From Catellatospora sp. TT07R-123 (GTDB lineage: Bacteria > Actinomycetota > Actinomycetes > Mycobacteriales > Micromonosporaceae): 64,000 nucleotides of DNA. Under the pieces are notes generated by a model, which was not told the origin of the DNA, searched no databases, and was given only the letters and a program-made list of their open reading frames with translations. Below are positions 34,839 through 44,456 of the stretch, one piece after another. Location: contig NZ_BNEM01000002.1 of assembly GCF_018327705.1 (NCBI RefSeq), positions 682,001 through 746,000 on the forward strand, written 5' to 3'. Each line of letters opens with the position of its first letter. Position 1 is the stretch's first letter. Both the position numbers and the translations under genes were made by a program.

Positions 34839-35318
34839 CTATGGCCGGCGCACCTCGCGGAGAGGTTCCCCCGACGCCCCGAAGCCTGCCGTACCGGCGA
34901 CCCGCCGCCTGCCTACGGACATCATCGCGATGCCGCACGCCAGACCCACCAGGCCGACGATGACGTTGCTGACGATGGCGCCCACGCTCGGTGCGGGTCC
35001 GCTGACAAGCCAAGGTGCCACGATCGTCCATGCGCTGATGACCGGGGCGACCCACGCGATCCGGTGGGATCGCCCGTACATGGTCGCGTAGCACAAGGCC
35101 AGCACCGCCAGTGCGACACCGGTGAAGACGTTGCTCGCGGTCAGGCTGGAATGGCTGGTGAAGCCCACCACCCAGGGCGAGATCGCCAGGTAGAGACCCG
35201 CGATGAAGGTCAGACCCTCTACGACCTGCCCCGTCGGGGTTTCGGCTGCTTCCTCATACCGCAACCGCAGCGAAGCAAGGTCGGGATGATCTTCGATGGA
35301 AGGAGTGCGAATCGTCAT
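34839..35318 (-). CDS. SPW-repeat membrane protein
   Basis: 159 residues with four predicted helices. Two SPW-type motifs, AISPWVVGF and IVAPWLVSG, mark the two repeats of this small membrane family of unknown function. The N-terminal 35 residues are hydrophilic (IEDHPDLASLRLRYEEAAET). The ATG has GGAGGG about ten bases upstream. Confidence 0.86.
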   Translation of the reverse strand: MTIRTPSIEDHPDLASLRLRYEEAAETPTGQVVEGLTFIAGLYLAISPWVVGFTSHSSLTASNVFTGVALAVLALCYATMYGRSHRIAWVAPVISAWTIVAPWLVSGPAPSVGAIVSNVIVGLVGLACGIAMMSVGRRRVAGTAGFGASGEPLREVRRP

Positions 35319-35733
35319 GGTAACCACCCTCCGGACAATTGAACACCTGTTCCTGAAGGCCGCCTTGGCACATTTTACGCTGTTTCGCGTCAGGATGGCG
35401 CCCAGCAGCGCGGCAACGTCCGCAAGCACCATGTGCCCCCACGCCGCTACCGACGGCCGGTGCGGGGTCGACAGACCTCCCGAGGATCACGGCAGAAACC
35501 GGCAAATGTCTTAGTTCGGCGCCTTCGCAACGCGTGGCCGATGCAGCGCGATGCGCCTGAACCAGCCTCACTCCAAGGCATGACACGCCGTACCGCCGGT
35601 ATTGCCGCACACGATTAGGCCGAAGCGGCGCCGGGTACGAAGCCCAGGCGCTTTGATCCATCTCACCTGGGCGAACCCAGCATCTGATACCGGTGGCCGA
35701 GGCGCGAACGGCAAGCGCGGAAGGAAACTGACC
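35319..35733. other. Non-coding stretch between divergent genes
   Basis: 415 bp between the SPW-repeat gene and the SRPBCC gene. No frame carries a supported protein. It must include both promoters but no clear -35/-10 pair or operator was picked out. Confidence 0.5.
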
Positions 35734-36171
35734 ATGTCATTGACCGAACGCACCGTCAACGCACCGCTGGAAAAGGTCTTCGAGGTCCTCGCCGACGGCT
35801 GGAGCTACGCCAACTGGGTGGTAGGCACGGCACACATCCGCGACGTCGACACGGACTGGCCGGCGGCCGGCAGCAAGCTACACCACACCGTGGGCATCTG
35901 GCCGCTGACCCGCAACCACGAGACCGAGGTACTCGACTGCCAGGCGCCGATCCGCCTGACCATGAAACCGAAACTGTGGCCACTGGGCGAGCTGACCGCC
36001 GTGTTCACGCTGAGGAAGACTTCGCCGGGGACTACCCGGGTGGCGCTGGCCGAGGAGTTCAGTGACGGGCCGGCGCGCGCGATCCGCAACAAGATCAACG
36101 ATGTCCTGATGCACGCCCGCAATCGCGAAGCGCTGCGGCGCCTGGCCGACCTGGCCGAGCATCGCCCATGA
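35734..36171 (+). CDS. SRPBCC-family (START/Bet v1 fold) protein
   Basis: 145 residues. Polyketide-cyclase/dehydrase-like helix-grip fold: RTVNAPLEKVFEVLADGWSY at the start, then the strand pattern HHTVGIWPLTRNHETEVLD and a long C-terminal helix NREALRRLADLAEH. Ligand unknown. The stop overlaps by four bases the start of a truncated FAD-oxidoreductase gene, which in relatives would be a full-length partner. Confidence 0.82.
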   Translation: MSLTERTVNAPLEKVFEVLADGWSYANWVVGTAHIRDVDTDWPAAGSKLHHTVGIWPLTRNHETEVLDCQAPIRLTMKPKLWPLGELTAVFTLRKTSPGTTRVALAEEFSDGPARAIRNKINDVLMHARNREALRRLADLAEHRP

Positions 36172-36287
36172 GCGCTCCGACGGTCGACGCGGTGGTCATC
36201 GGCGCGGAACCCAACGGTCTGGTCGCCGCGAACGCCGGGATCGACCGCCTCGCCGCGTTGAACCCTGCGATCGAGGGACGGCATTAG
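36168..36287 (+). pseudogene. Truncated FAD-dependent oxidoreductase (phytoene-desaturase type)
   Basis: 39 codons starting MSAPTVDAVVIGAEPNGLVA, the dinucleotide-binding opening of the NAD(P)/FAD oxidoreductase family whose normal motif is GAGPNGL (Gly replaced by Glu here). After about 25 residues the homology ends and TAG follows. Roughly 500 residues are missing. Start is coupled (ATGA) to the SRPBCC gene, so the deletion removed the second half of an operon. Confidence 0.75.
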
Positions 36288-36342
36288 CCCCTCCGGGCCT
36301 GGCAGCAGCCATTCGAGGAATCAGAAGCCACCGGAACGGCCG

Positions 36343-36738
36343 TCAGGAACGTATGGCGTCCGGTCTGCGATGCTTCGACGATCGATCAGCCCGGCGTCCG
36401 GGCACGCCGACGCCGTGAAGGACCGCCGCGTCGGCCAGGCCTGCCAGGTGGAGGACGCTGGCTGTCATGCCATGGGCGCCGTACAGATGCAGCGGTGACG
36501 GCGCGGCGCGCCGGGCGAGGATCTGCAAGTAGTGGATGAGGGCGGAGCCGCCGAACGTGACTGCGCTCAGGTCGACATACACGGTTCCCGCCGGCGGGAT
36601 CAGCGCCAAGCGGCGCCGTGCCATGGCGATGTCGTCAGGATGGAGCAGGTCGACGTCTCCAGCTATACGGACAACTGCCGCATGAGCACCGAATGCTAAT
36701 GAAACGTCTATACTCACTGCGCGGGCTGACTGACTCAT
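36343..36738 (-). CDS. STAS-domain protein (anti-sigma-factor antagonist-like)
   Basis: 131 residues. STAS fold with AAVVRIAGDVDLLHPDDIAM, strand GTVYVDLSAVTFGGSALIHY where the phosphorylatable Ser of SpoIIAA-type antagonists normally sits (here GGSALIHY) and a C-terminal tail that is basic. Stress or sigma-factor regulation is the usual job. No anti-sigma kinase is adjacent. Strong GGGAGGGG site. Confidence 0.84.
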   Translation of the reverse strand: MSQSARAVSIDVSLAFGAHAAVVRIAGDVDLLHPDDIAMARRRLALIPPAGTVYVDLSAVTFGGSALIHYLQILARRAAPSPLHLYGAHGMTASVLHLAGLADAAVLHGVGVPGRRADRSSKHRRPDAIRS

Positions 36739-36976
36739 TGTTTACCCCTCCCGGCGGGCTTCTGCCAGGGACTGGGGCAGAGGTAAATAACCGAACGGTT
36801 CTCATTGTAACCCTGCGTACCACCCATAGCACCGCGAGATATCGCCGATCGGGCAAAAACGGGCAACTGTGCTATCCACGGTCTGTAGCGCCGACCGAGC
36901 ATGGGTTCGCGCGTCTGGGTCGACCCGCCATCGGCGAATCTCAGGTGGCAGTCGGCATCGCGTGCCGCGCAGCAGC

Positions 36977-37007
36977 GGGTCCGCGGCACCGACGATGCCG
37001 CGGACCC
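36977..37007 (-). terminator. Hairpin terminator of the catalase gene
   Basis: Perfect 12-bp arms (36977-36988, 36996-37007; GGGTCCGCGGCA and complement), loop of seven, beginning nine bases past the katE stop codon. Confidence 0.75.
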
Positions 37008-37015
37008 GTTGCCGC

Positions 37016-39394
37016 TCAGGCGGCGACACCGCCGACGGGCCGGTCGTAGTGCCGGTGGGCAGCGATGGCGGCAGTCAGCTGACCGACGAAGTCATCGTCG
37101 GCGTCGGCGCCCGGTGCCAGGAAGACGACGCCGTCCAGTGCCCTGGCTGAGGGCTTGCTCGCCGGCGCGGATACCCGGTCGGAGGCCTCGTACACCGGCA
37201 GCCGTGCGGCCTGCACGAGCCGGTCGCCCGTCCCGAGCACCCCCAGTGCCTTGGCGTGCTTGTAGGCCTCGGCCACGAAGTGCACCGCGACTCCGTCGCT
37301 GACCAGCAGTTCGGCCGCAGCCTCTCCGTCGGCGACCACGACAGCGTCGTACAGCACAGATGCCACCGTGTTCATGGCCCGGGTCACCGGCAGCGCCGCA
37401 CCGTCGGAGGTGGTGACAGCCCCGTCGACCAGTCCGAGCAGTTCCACCACCGCGCCCGCGCCCACCAGACCGTCGCGGACCGTTTCCAGGCTGGCCGCCT
37501 CGACGCCGTCGGCGACCAGGACCGCGACCTTGCGGCCGAGCACACCGGTGCTGCCGGGCATGCTCGCCTGGCTCAGCGTCGGCGACCGACGGCCGTGGTT
37601 GGCCGGGCCCGCCGCCGGGGACGCGACACCGATACCCGCGGCCACGGCCACGGCCAGCTCATGGTCGATCTGGTTGAGGTGTTCGACCATCAGCTGCCGG
37701 ATGTGCGGTTGTTCGACCTTGCCGAGTTCGAACCGGTACGCGGCGATGATGTGCTCCTTCTCCCACGCGGCCATGCTGTTCCAGAACAGGGTGGCCTGGG
37801 AGTAGTGGTCGGCGAAGGTCTCCGACCGTTTGCGTTCCTTGATCCCGTCGACGTGTTCAGGGGTGTGCACGAACGCCCCGCCACCGGCGCCGGGCACCAC
37901 CGGGCAGCCGCCGCCCAGCGAGTTCGGGTGGTAGTTGGCCTGCCCGACCGGGATGTCATCCTGGTGGAAGCCGTCCTGCTGGTGGTTGCGCACCGGCGCG
38001 AGCGGCCGGTTGATCGGGATCTGGGCGAAGTTCGGGCCGCCCAGTCGGGTGAGCTGGGTGTCGAGGTAGGAGAAGAGGCGTGCCTGCAGCAGCGGGTCGT
38101 CCGTGAAGTCGATGCCGGGCACGATGTTGCTCACGCAGAAGGCGACCTGCTCGGTCTCGGCGAAGAAGTTGTCCGGGTTGCGGTCCAGTACCATCCGGCC
38201 GACCGGGATCACCGGCACGACCTCCTCCGGGATGATCTTCGTGGAGTCGAGCAGGTCGATGTCGTCGAACGCGAACTCGTCACTCTCGGCGATCAACTGC
38301 ACGCCCAGCTCATACTCCGGGTAGACGCCGGCCTCGATGGACTCCCACAGGTCGCGGCGGTTGAAGTCCGGGTCCTTGCCGGAGATCTTCTGCGCCTCGT
38401 CCCAGACCAGGGAGTGCACCCCGGCCAGGGGCGTCCAGTGGAACTTGACGAACGTGCGGCTGCCGTCGGCGGCCACAAGCCGGAACGTGTGCACACCGAA
38501 GCCCTGCATCGTCCGGAAGCTGCGCGGCAGGGCCCGGTCCGACATCAGCCAGATGACGTGGTGCATCGTCTCGGGCTGCAGGGTGACGAAGTCCCAGAAC
38601 GTGTCGTGGGCAGAGGCGGCCTGCGGGATCTCATTGTGCGGCTCCGGCTTGACCGCGTGGACCACGTCGGGGAACTTGATCCCGTCCTGGATGAAGAAGA
38701 CCGGCATGTTGTTGCCCACCAGGTCGAAGTTGCCCGCCTCGGTGTAGAACTTGACCGCGAAGCCGCGCACGTCGCGCGGGGTGTCGGCCGACCCGCGCGA
38801 ACCCTGCACGGTGGAGAACCGCACGAACACCGGCGTCCGCACTCCGGGATCGATGAGCAACCTCGCGACGGTGTACCGGGCCAGCGAGCTGTCGTAGGGC
38901 TGGAAGTAGCCGTGCGCGCCGGACCCACGGGCGTGCACCACCCGCTCGGGAATGCGCTCATGGTCGAAGCGCATGATCTTCTCGCGGCCGTGGAAATCCT
39001 CCAGCAGGTTGGGCCCACGCGGCCCGGCCCGCAGCCAGTTGTCGGTGTCCTCCACCCCGATACCCTGATCGGTCGTCAGCTTCGTGTCGGTCTTGACCAC
39101 GCGGTGCCCGTCGAGCTGCACGGCCTTCGCGTCACCACCGGGAGCCGCGGAGGCCGTACCGGCGCGTTCGGCCCGCTCGATCGCCTCGGCGACGGCGGCG
39201 GGAGCCGAACGGGACCCCGCCTTCTTAGCGGGAACTGCCTCGGTCAACGGAGCAGCCTTGGCGGCGGCGACATGCGCGGCGCCGACCTCATCGGTGGGCC
39301 GCCGGGCCGGCGACGGCTTCGCCGCAGGAGCTTTGGCCGCCGAGGACTTCTTGGCGGTCTTCTTCGTTCCGCCGTGCTCGTCCTTACCGGTCAT
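37016..39394 (-). CDS. katE: Large-subunit (clade 2, HPII-type) catalase with C-terminal DJ-1/PfpI domain
   Basis: 792 residues. Decomposes hydrogen peroxide with a heme. A Lys/Ala-rich N-terminal tail (1-65) is followed by the catalase core with distal His154 ([14 protein letters not shown]), Asn in [11 protein letters not shown], and proximal Tyr in [14 protein letters not shown], then a flavodoxin-like C-terminal domain (about 625-792, [20 protein letters not shown]) typical of E. coli HPII (753 residues). ATG overlaps the stop of an upstream 44-codon hemerythrin-like frame (ATGA), so translation is coupled. Likely induced by stress; no sigma-factor box was secured. Confidence 0.95.
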   Translation of the reverse strand: MTGKDEHGGTKKTAKKSSAAKAPAAKPSPARRPTDEVGAAHVAAAKAAPLTEAVPAKKAGSRSAPAAVAEAIERAERAGTASAAPGGDAKAVQLDGHRVVKTDTKLTTDQGIGVEDTDNWLRAGPRGPNLLEDFHGREKIMRFDHERIPERVVHARGSGAHGYFQPYDSSLARYTVARLLIDPGVRTPVFVRFSTVQGSRGSADTPRDVRGFAVKFYTEAGNFDLVGNNMPVFFIQDGIKFPDVVHAVKPEPHNEIPQAASAHDTFWDFVTLQPETMHHVIWLMSDRALPRSFRTMQGFGVHTFRLVAADGSRTFVKFHWTPLAGVHSLVWDEAQKISGKDPDFNRRDLWESIEAGVYPEYELGVQLIAESDEFAFDDIDLLDSTKIIPEEVVPVIPVGRMVLDRNPDNFFAETEQVAFCVSNIVPGIDFTDDPLLQARLFSYLDTQLTRLGGPNFAQIPINRPLAPVRNHQQDGFHQDDIPVGQANYHPNSLGGGCPVVPGAGGGAFVHTPEHVDGIKERKRSETFADHYSQATLFWNSMAAWEKEHIIAAYRFELGKVEQPHIRQLMVEHLNQIDHELAVAVAAGIGVASPAAGPANHGRRSPTLSQASMPGSTGVLGRKVAVLVADGVEAASLETVRDGLVGAGAVVELLGLVDGAVTTSDGAALPVTRAMNTVASVLYDAVVVADGEAAAELLVSDGVAVHFVAEAYKHAKALGVLGTGDRLVQAARLPVYEASDRVSAPASKPSARALDGVVFLAPGADADDDFVGQLTAAIAAHRHYDRPVGGVAA

Positions 39395-39525
39395 CGCTGC
39401 ATCAGCTCGGTGAGCAGCTCCTGGCGGTGTTCTCCGCCGGCGGACTCCACCTGGGCGAACAACATCTCGACCTGTTGATGCCGACCCAGCAGGGTGTCGA
39501 TCACGTCTTGCTGCGCGGTGGTCAT
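39391..39525 (-). CDS. Truncated hemerythrin-like (HHE) protein, 44 residues
   Basis: Sequence TTAQQDVIDTLLGRHQQVEM to LTELMQR matches only the first helix-and-a-half of HHE cation-binding hemerythrin proteins (VI-LL-xH-xxV-xxLF); the later His/Glu ligand helices are missing. It ends precisely on the katE start codon. It may now serve as a leader peptide for coupled translation of katE, or be a relic of a hemerythrin gene replaced by katE. Confidence 0.6.
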   Translation of the reverse strand: MTTAQQDVIDTLLGRHQQVEMLFAQVESAGGEHRQELLTELMQR

Positions 39526-40037
39526 GCAGAGTGCTCCGTTTCTTCGCGCGGACACGCGAGCCCCTCGCCCGCGAACGTGGCGGCATTGCGCGAGGGGTGA
39601 AACCGGCATACCGCCCGAAAACACGCTACCTGCCAATGGGTCGGCGGGCCCGCGAACCACAAACACCGGCCCAGGGACCAGCGCCCAACGCTCAGGACTT
39701 CGCCCCTTGGCGCCGCACCATGGGTCGCGGACGGGCCTGACTCGGCCGGGCCCAGCCGGACTGGATACCGCGGAAACACGAGCGGACCCGGTAGGCCAGC
39801 GTCGGATCGTCGACGAGCACTTCCCCCGCCATGCCACTGCCGTCACCAGACCGGCCCACCGTGCAGGTCGACCCGAACCGGCAGGGAAGCGGACCACCGA
39901 CGGATCACGTACTGGATCGGCACCTTGCTCGCAGGTCAGACAGATGGCGCCTAGGTCCAGGTCCCGCGTGGATCATCGCAGCCGACCCCCCGAGCCGATA
40001 CTTTCCATCTGTCCTACTATCTACCCTTTTCGGAGGA
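39526..40037. other. Non-coding stretch between divergent genes
   Basis: 512 bp between the hemerythrin-like frame and the nucleotidase. No supported gene. TACTAT at 40015-40020 is a possible -10 for the nucleotidase. Confidence 0.5.
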
Positions 40038-41798
40038 TTGGCGAAGATTTCTGCTCGTCTCGGCATGGCCCTGACGTGCGCGGGTGTGTCGGCGCTACTG
40101 GCCTGGCAGCACCCGGCCGCCGCAGCGGCACCTGCCCGGCCGACGGTACAGCTGCTCGCCGTCAACGACTTCCACGGCAACCTCGACGCCGTTCCGGGTG
40201 CAGCCGGCTCCGTCGTCGAGGTCGACGACACCGGACACGAGACCCTCGTGCCGGCCGGCGGCATCGCCAGGATGGCGACGCTGCTGAAGCAGGCCCGCAC
40301 CGGGCAGGGCCGGTCACTGACCGTCGGCGGCGGCGACATGATCGGCGGCAGCCCGCTGATCTCGGCCGCCTACCACGACGAGCCGACCGTGCACGCGCTG
40401 GAGGCACTCGGCCTCAAGGTGACCACCGTCGGCAACCACGAGTTCGACGAAGGGCGCGCCGAGCTGCTGCGCATCGCCAAGGGCGGCTGCCACCCCGTGG
40501 ACGGCTGCGCCGAACCGGGCGTGCGCTACCCCGGTGCGGCGTACCCCATCCTGGCGGCCAACGTCGTGGACACCGCGACCGGCAAACCGATCCTGGCGCC
40601 GTACTGGGTCAAGAAGTACCAGGGTTTCAAGGTCGGCTTCATCGGCGTGGTCACCCACACCGTCCCGTCGCTGGTCGTGCAGGCCGGCATCCAGGGCCTG
40701 GAATTCCGCGACGAGGTCGCCACGATCAACAAGTACGCCAAGGAGCTCGGCGGCAAGGGCGTCAACGCGATCGTCGTGCTCATCCACGAGGGTGGCCTGA
40801 CCTCCGAGCGGGCGTACGACTTCGACTGCGACGCCGCCGGACCCGGCACCGGCCTGACCGGGGCGATCAAGACGATCGCCCAGCAGGCCACCGCCGCCGT
40901 CGACCTCATCGTCAGCGCCCACTCCCACGAGGCGTACGTCTGCGACATCCCCGACCCGAAGGGCCACCGCCGGCTGGTGACCCAGGCGGCGTCGTTCGGA
41001 CGGACCTTCACCGACATCCGGTTCGCCATCAACCCGGCGACCCGCGACATCGCCCGCGCCAGCGTGCAGGCGGCCAACCACGTCGTCACCCTGGACACCC
41101 CTGAGGACCCGGCGGTCCGGCAGGTCGTCGAGACCTGGCGGGCGCGCTCGGCGGAGAAGGCCAACCAGCCGGTCGGCTACATCGCCGGCAACCTGCCCGG
41201 ACGCGGCGCGACCACCCTGGAGACACCACTGGGCGACGTCATCGCCGACTCCCAGGCCGAAGGCAGCGCCGCAGCAGGGTCGCAACTGGCCTTCCTCAAC
41301 CCCGGCGGCATGCGCGCCGACCTCGTCTACGCCGCCACCGGCAGCGAAGGCGACGGCGTCGTCACCTACGGCGAGGCCTTCCAGGTCCAACCCTTCGACA
41401 ACATCCTGGTCACCATGGACCTGACCGGGCAGCAACTGCTCGCCGTCCTGCGGGAGCAGTTCTCCGGGGACAACACCGCGAGCCCCCGGCTGCTGCAACT
41501 GTCCGACGGGCTGCGCTACACCGTCGACCTCGCCCGCGCCGGCGCCGACCGGGTCCTGGCCGACACCGTACGCGTCGCCGGGGCACCACTCGACCCGGCC
41601 GCGGTCTACCGGGTCACCGCGAACACCTTCCTCGCCGAAGGCGGCAACGGCTTCACCACCTTCCGCGACGGCACCAACCGCGTCAACGGATCCGTCGACC
41701 TGGCCGCGTTCGTCGCCTACATGCAAGCCCACACCGCACCGGCCAACCCGCTGCCCGTCCCGGCCGCCAACCGCGTGACGATCCTGCCCGCACCCTGA
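40038..41798 (+). CDS. Secreted 5'-nucleotidase / metallophosphoesterase family protein
   Basis: About 586 residues. The N-terminal metallophosphoesterase domain carries the dimetal motifs NDFHGN, GGDMIGGS, GNHEFDEG and SAHSHEAY; the C-terminal 5'-nucleotidase domain contains LGDVIADSQ, NPGGMRADL and QPFDNILV. It hydrolyses nucleotides or related phosphoesters outside the cell. A signal peptide ends near AAAAAPARP. The start is uncertain: TTG 40038 (AKISARLGMAL) supplies the charged n-region but is too close to GGAGG; ATG 40065 is alternative. Confidence 0.9.
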   Translation: MAKISARLGMALTCAGVSALLAWQHPAAAAAPARPTVQLLAVNDFHGNLDAVPGAAGSVVEVDDTGHETLVPAGGIARMATLLKQARTGQGRSLTVGGGDMIGGSPLISAAYHDEPTVHALEALGLKVTTVGNHEFDEGRAELLRIAKGGCHPVDGCAEPGVRYPGAAYPILAANVVDTATGKPILAPYWVKKYQGFKVGFIGVVTHTVPSLVVQAGIQGLEFRDEVATINKYAKELGGKGVNAIVVLIHEGGLTSERAYDFDCDAAGPGTGLTGAIKTIAQQATAAVDLIVSAHSHEAYVCDIPDPKGHRRLVTQAASFGRTFTDIRFAINPATRDIARASVQAANHVVTLDTPEDPAVRQVVETWRARSAEKANQPVGYIAGNLPGRGATTLETPLGDVIADSQAEGSAAAGSQLAFLNPGGMRADLVYAATGSEGDGVVTYGEAFQVQPFDNILVTMDLTGQQLLAVLREQFSGDNTASPRLLQLSDGLRYTVDLARAGADRVLADTVRVAGAPLDPAAVYRVTANTFLAEGGNGFTTFRDGTNRVNGSVDLAAFVAYMQAHTAPANPLPVPAANRVTILPAP

Positions 41799-41925
41799 CC
41801 GACCCGACCGACCACCGGGCCGGCGGCTACTGAGCCGTCGGCCCGGGCCAGGCATCGGTTGAGATGCGGCCGATAGTTGAGCGCGAAGGACCGCTCGGGT
41901 GCACGGGACCGCACGTCGTGGGTTG

Positions 41926-42711
41926 TCACACGGACGGGTCCCAGGCTGCGAGCTGATCGAAGATACGACGGTCGCCTTCGAACTTCAGCGAGTCCAGCGG
42001 TATGCGGCCGTAGAAGAACAGGACCAGGTCACTGGCCGTGCCCCGGGCGGAGGCGTCAGCTGTGTCGGGATCATCGCCGGCAGCGGGCGTGAGGCGGGCG
42101 ACCTGTGCGCCGTCGCGGGAGAGCCGAAGGCGCCAGGAGTGGCCCTCGGTGGCGTGGTAATCGACGACGGCGGGTTCGTGTGGCCAGGCGACCGTCGTCG
42201 CGCAGAGGGTGAACTGGCAGTCGTCGAAGCCGTCGAGGGCGACCTCGTCCGGTAGCGGCTGCGGGGCATCCGCCGTGAGCTGGACGTCGTAGGTGTGCAC
42301 CGCGATCTCGGGAACCTGTCGCCGCGCCCAGGCACCAGAGGTCTGCGGTGACGGCGAGTCCCCCCACCACGTCCAACAGCCACGGTCCGGGCCGGCCTGA
42401 CGCAGCGCGCTCGTCAGCTGCCCGACGGACTCGGTCCACCAGGCCAGGAGAGCCTCGCGTTCCCGAGGCGCACCCATGCCGTCATCCCAAGCCGACTTCT
42501 CCGGAGGCCCGTCCGCGGGCCCTGTGGCGACGATGGCGGCTGATTTGCGCCGGCCCATCCCCACGTGTTGCACGAGATCGAACAGCGTCCGCTCGGGAGA
42601 GGTCGGCACCGGCGCGTCGAGGCTGGGTGCCGCGGCGACCGCAGCGTGGAAGGCGGCCGACCGTTCGTCGATCAGTCGCAGATGATCAGAGAACGTGAGA
42701 ATCTCGCGCAC
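41926..42711 (-). CDS. Maleylpyruvate-isomerase-family mycothiol-dependent protein
   Basis: 261 residues of the DinB-like mycothiol-dependent isomerase family (TIGR03083-type). N-terminal four-helix region with the metal-site His in LFDLVQHVGMGRR; second domain with EIAVHTYDVQ, a typical metal/ligand motif, and a C-terminal FYGRIPLDSLKFEGD segment usual for the group. Mycothiol is the actinobacterial thiol, in line with the host. Specific substrate unknown. Confidence 0.85.
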   Translation of the reverse strand: MREILTFSDHLRLIDERSAAFHAAVAAAPSLDAPVPTSPERTLFDLVQHVGMGRRKSAAIVATGPADGPPEKSAWDDGMGAPREREALLAWWTESVGQLTSALRQAGPDRGCWTWWGDSPSPQTSGAWARRQVPEIAVHTYDVQLTADAPQPLPDEVALDGFDDCQFTLCATTVAWPHEPAVVDYHATEGHSWRLRLSRDGAQVARLTPAAGDDPDTADASARGTASDLVLFFYGRIPLDSLKFEGDRRIFDQLAAWDPSV

Positions 42712-42940
42712 CCCGGCTTTGTATCACCGTGCTCCGACGACCGGCCAGCGAATTGACCCGCCCCGGGATGGGATGCCGTTCTCTCGTTTGGAGCGCGAAC
42801 ACGGGGTCGTGCCGCCAGAGCCGTATCGGAGCCATTCGATCTGACGAGAGTCAGCAGAAACCGTGTCGGGGTTCCATATCCGTGTGGCGAAGATGTGAAG
42901 ATCCGTCCTCCGGACCGCCTGACGTCAGTATGGTCCTCGG

Positions 42941-43474
42941 GTGTCATCCGATCGCCCCGCCGCTCGCCGCAGGTCCCGCTGGGCCGTGCTGGCCGCTCTG
43001 CTCCTCGGGCTCATGCTGCTCTGCTGCGGCTGCCTCAACCCGCCATGGAAGCGGTTCTCAGACAGCCGCCAGTACCCGCACGCCGACGGCCCCTTCCACA
43101 TCTCCTACCGCGATGACGACCTGGAGCGGGACCTGCTTCCGATTTACGGAGTAGACCTGCCTTGCGGAGCCGCCAACCTGCGATACGGAAATCTGCAAGA
43201 ACCGATCAACCAGCTCTACCTTCGGTTCACCGCGCCAGCCGCCTGCCTCGAACGTTTTCGGACCACCTACCGGTTGGCCCCCGGCAGCACCCGCTACGGC
43301 ATGCCGGACGTCCCGGCCGAGTACGGGTGGCGAATCAGCAGCTCGGCCAGGCTGTATCGCGGCGACTTCGACGACAATGAGATCACTTTGCTCGTGGAGG
43401 ACACCGCCGAGCCGCAGACCGCATACCTTTTGCTCGAACGCTGGGGCGCTCCGCGCTCCCCGGCGGACAGATGA
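42941..43474 (+). CDS. Hypothetical membrane-anchored or lipid-modified protein
   Basis: 177 residues from a GTG. A basic start, then WAVLAALLLGLMLLCCGC; the CGC could be a lipobox-like site, otherwise an uncleaved anchor. The rest is an outside beta-rich domain with QYPHADGPFHISYRDDD. No family recognised. The 3' end overlaps an opposite-strand frame. Confidence 0.6.
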   Translation: MSSDRPAARRRSRWAVLAALLLGLMLLCCGCLNPPWKRFSDSRQYPHADGPFHISYRDDDLERDLLPIYGVDLPCGAANLRYGNLQEPINQLYLRFTAPAACLERFRTTYRLAPGSTRYGMPDVPAEYGWRISSSARLYRGDFDDNEITLLVEDTAEPQTAYLLLERWGAPRSPADR

Positions 43475-43592
43475 TCCAGGTCTCCACTGAGTTGCCGCCA
43501 TCGACCTTCACGACGATGGTGCCACCCTCAACCGGGGCTACGACTCCACGGCTCGCGTCGTAACCGGGCACAGACAGCGTGATCTCGATCAT
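43383..43592 (-). CDS. Possible small protein overlapping the gene above
   Basis: 69 codons beginning MIEITLSVPGYDASRGVVAP and VEGGTIVVKVDGGNSVE look protein-like over the first 48 residues, but the last 22 lie antisense to the preceding gene and are Arg-rich. No ribosome site. It may be an artefact or a gene with a decayed tail. Confidence 0.3.
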   Translation of the reverse strand: MIEITLSVPGYDASRGVVAPVEGGTIVVKVDGGNSVETWIICPPGSAERPSVRAKGMRSAARRCPPRAK

Positions 43593-43694
43593 TTCCGTAG
43601 TCTGCCCGATCACGGCTCGTGCCTCTTGCCAGTGGCGTGCCGGAGCTTCCCCACTGGCTGTCCCGCTGCGGTAGGGCCGGCGGACAATCTCCTC

Positions 43695-43916
43695 GTGATC
43701 CAGGTAGTGAAGGCCGACGAACTCCAGATCGGTGACATCGTGCACCGCCATACCGACCCGAACATCGTGTTGATCGAGCTGGTCACGATCACTCACCGGA
43801 CCAAGGGCTTCAAGTGCACCGGCTACCGGGTGGACGCTCAACACCGCATCTCCCCCTGGTCGTTCGGGTTCCTGTTCGACCAGCCTGTCGAGATCAGCGA
43901 ACGCCGCCGAGTCTGA
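43695..43916 (+). CDS. Hypothetical small protein, 73 residues
   Basis: Starts at a GTG (VIQVVKADELQIGDIVHRH) and reads as a compact beta-strand protein ending FLFDQPVEISERRRV. Composition is unlike a shadow frame. No family recognised; no membrane segment. It belongs to a run of small unknown genes at 42.9-44.8 kb. Confidence 0.5.
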   Translation: MIQVVKADELQIGDIVHRHTDPNIVLIELVTITHRTKGFKCTGYRVDAQHRISPWSFGFLFDQPVEISERRRV

Positions 43917-44089
43917 CGTCCCAGCGCGGCGGATCGCGGCCGTTGCCGATTCCGGGACGAGCGTTGTGGGACGGAAGGAACGTCCGGAACGGTGCTGGGA
44001 ACACATCTGGGGCCACACGAGATCGCGAAGCGATCGCAAGATGGGCCCAGCAGCACTCGGCCGTTCCTGGCCGCAGGCTACCGTGAGGC

Positions 44090-44419
44090 ATGGCCGCTAT
44101 CGTCGTCACCAACGATTTTGAGGGATGGCTCGCGGTATGGATCGAGCCGCTCGGCGAGGACCGGTGGCTCAGACCGGACGAGCGGATGACCATCAGATCC
44201 GACTACACCGGCCAGGAACCTGCCTTCACCGTCCAGTACTGGGCGAATGCCTGCGACCGCGCGGCCGGTATCGAGAACGTCACCATCTGGATCAACGAAG
44301 GCAACTGCTACCCGGAGGTCGTCGACGGCGAAGGCCTCGTCGTCGAATGCGGCCACCAGCGGCCTGACGTGATCGCCCTGAGACGGCAGGCCCATCCGTC
44401 GCACGCCTGCCCGGCCTAG
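44090..44419 (+). CDS. Hypothetical protein, 109 residues
   Basis: Begins MAAIVVTNDFEGWLAVWIEP. A small beta-sandwich-like protein with several Trp and two Cys; no family recognised. The stop codon lies within an inverted repeat TAGGCGCC (44417-44424) / GGCGCCTA (44439-44446) that may end its transcript or act on the next gene. Confidence 0.6.
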   Translation: MAAIVVTNDFEGWLAVWIEPLGEDRWLRPDERMTIRSDYTGQEPAFTVQYWANACDRAAGIENVTIWINEGNCYPEVVDGEGLVVECGHQRPDVIALRRQAHPSHACPA

Positions 44420-44456
44420 GCGCCTTCTTGCGGATCATGGCGCCTAAGCTCTGGCC

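Noticed and set aside
35434-35618. Small plus-strand frames in the gap before the SRPBCC gene
   Set aside because: No ribosome site and arginine-rich composition; treated as non-coding.
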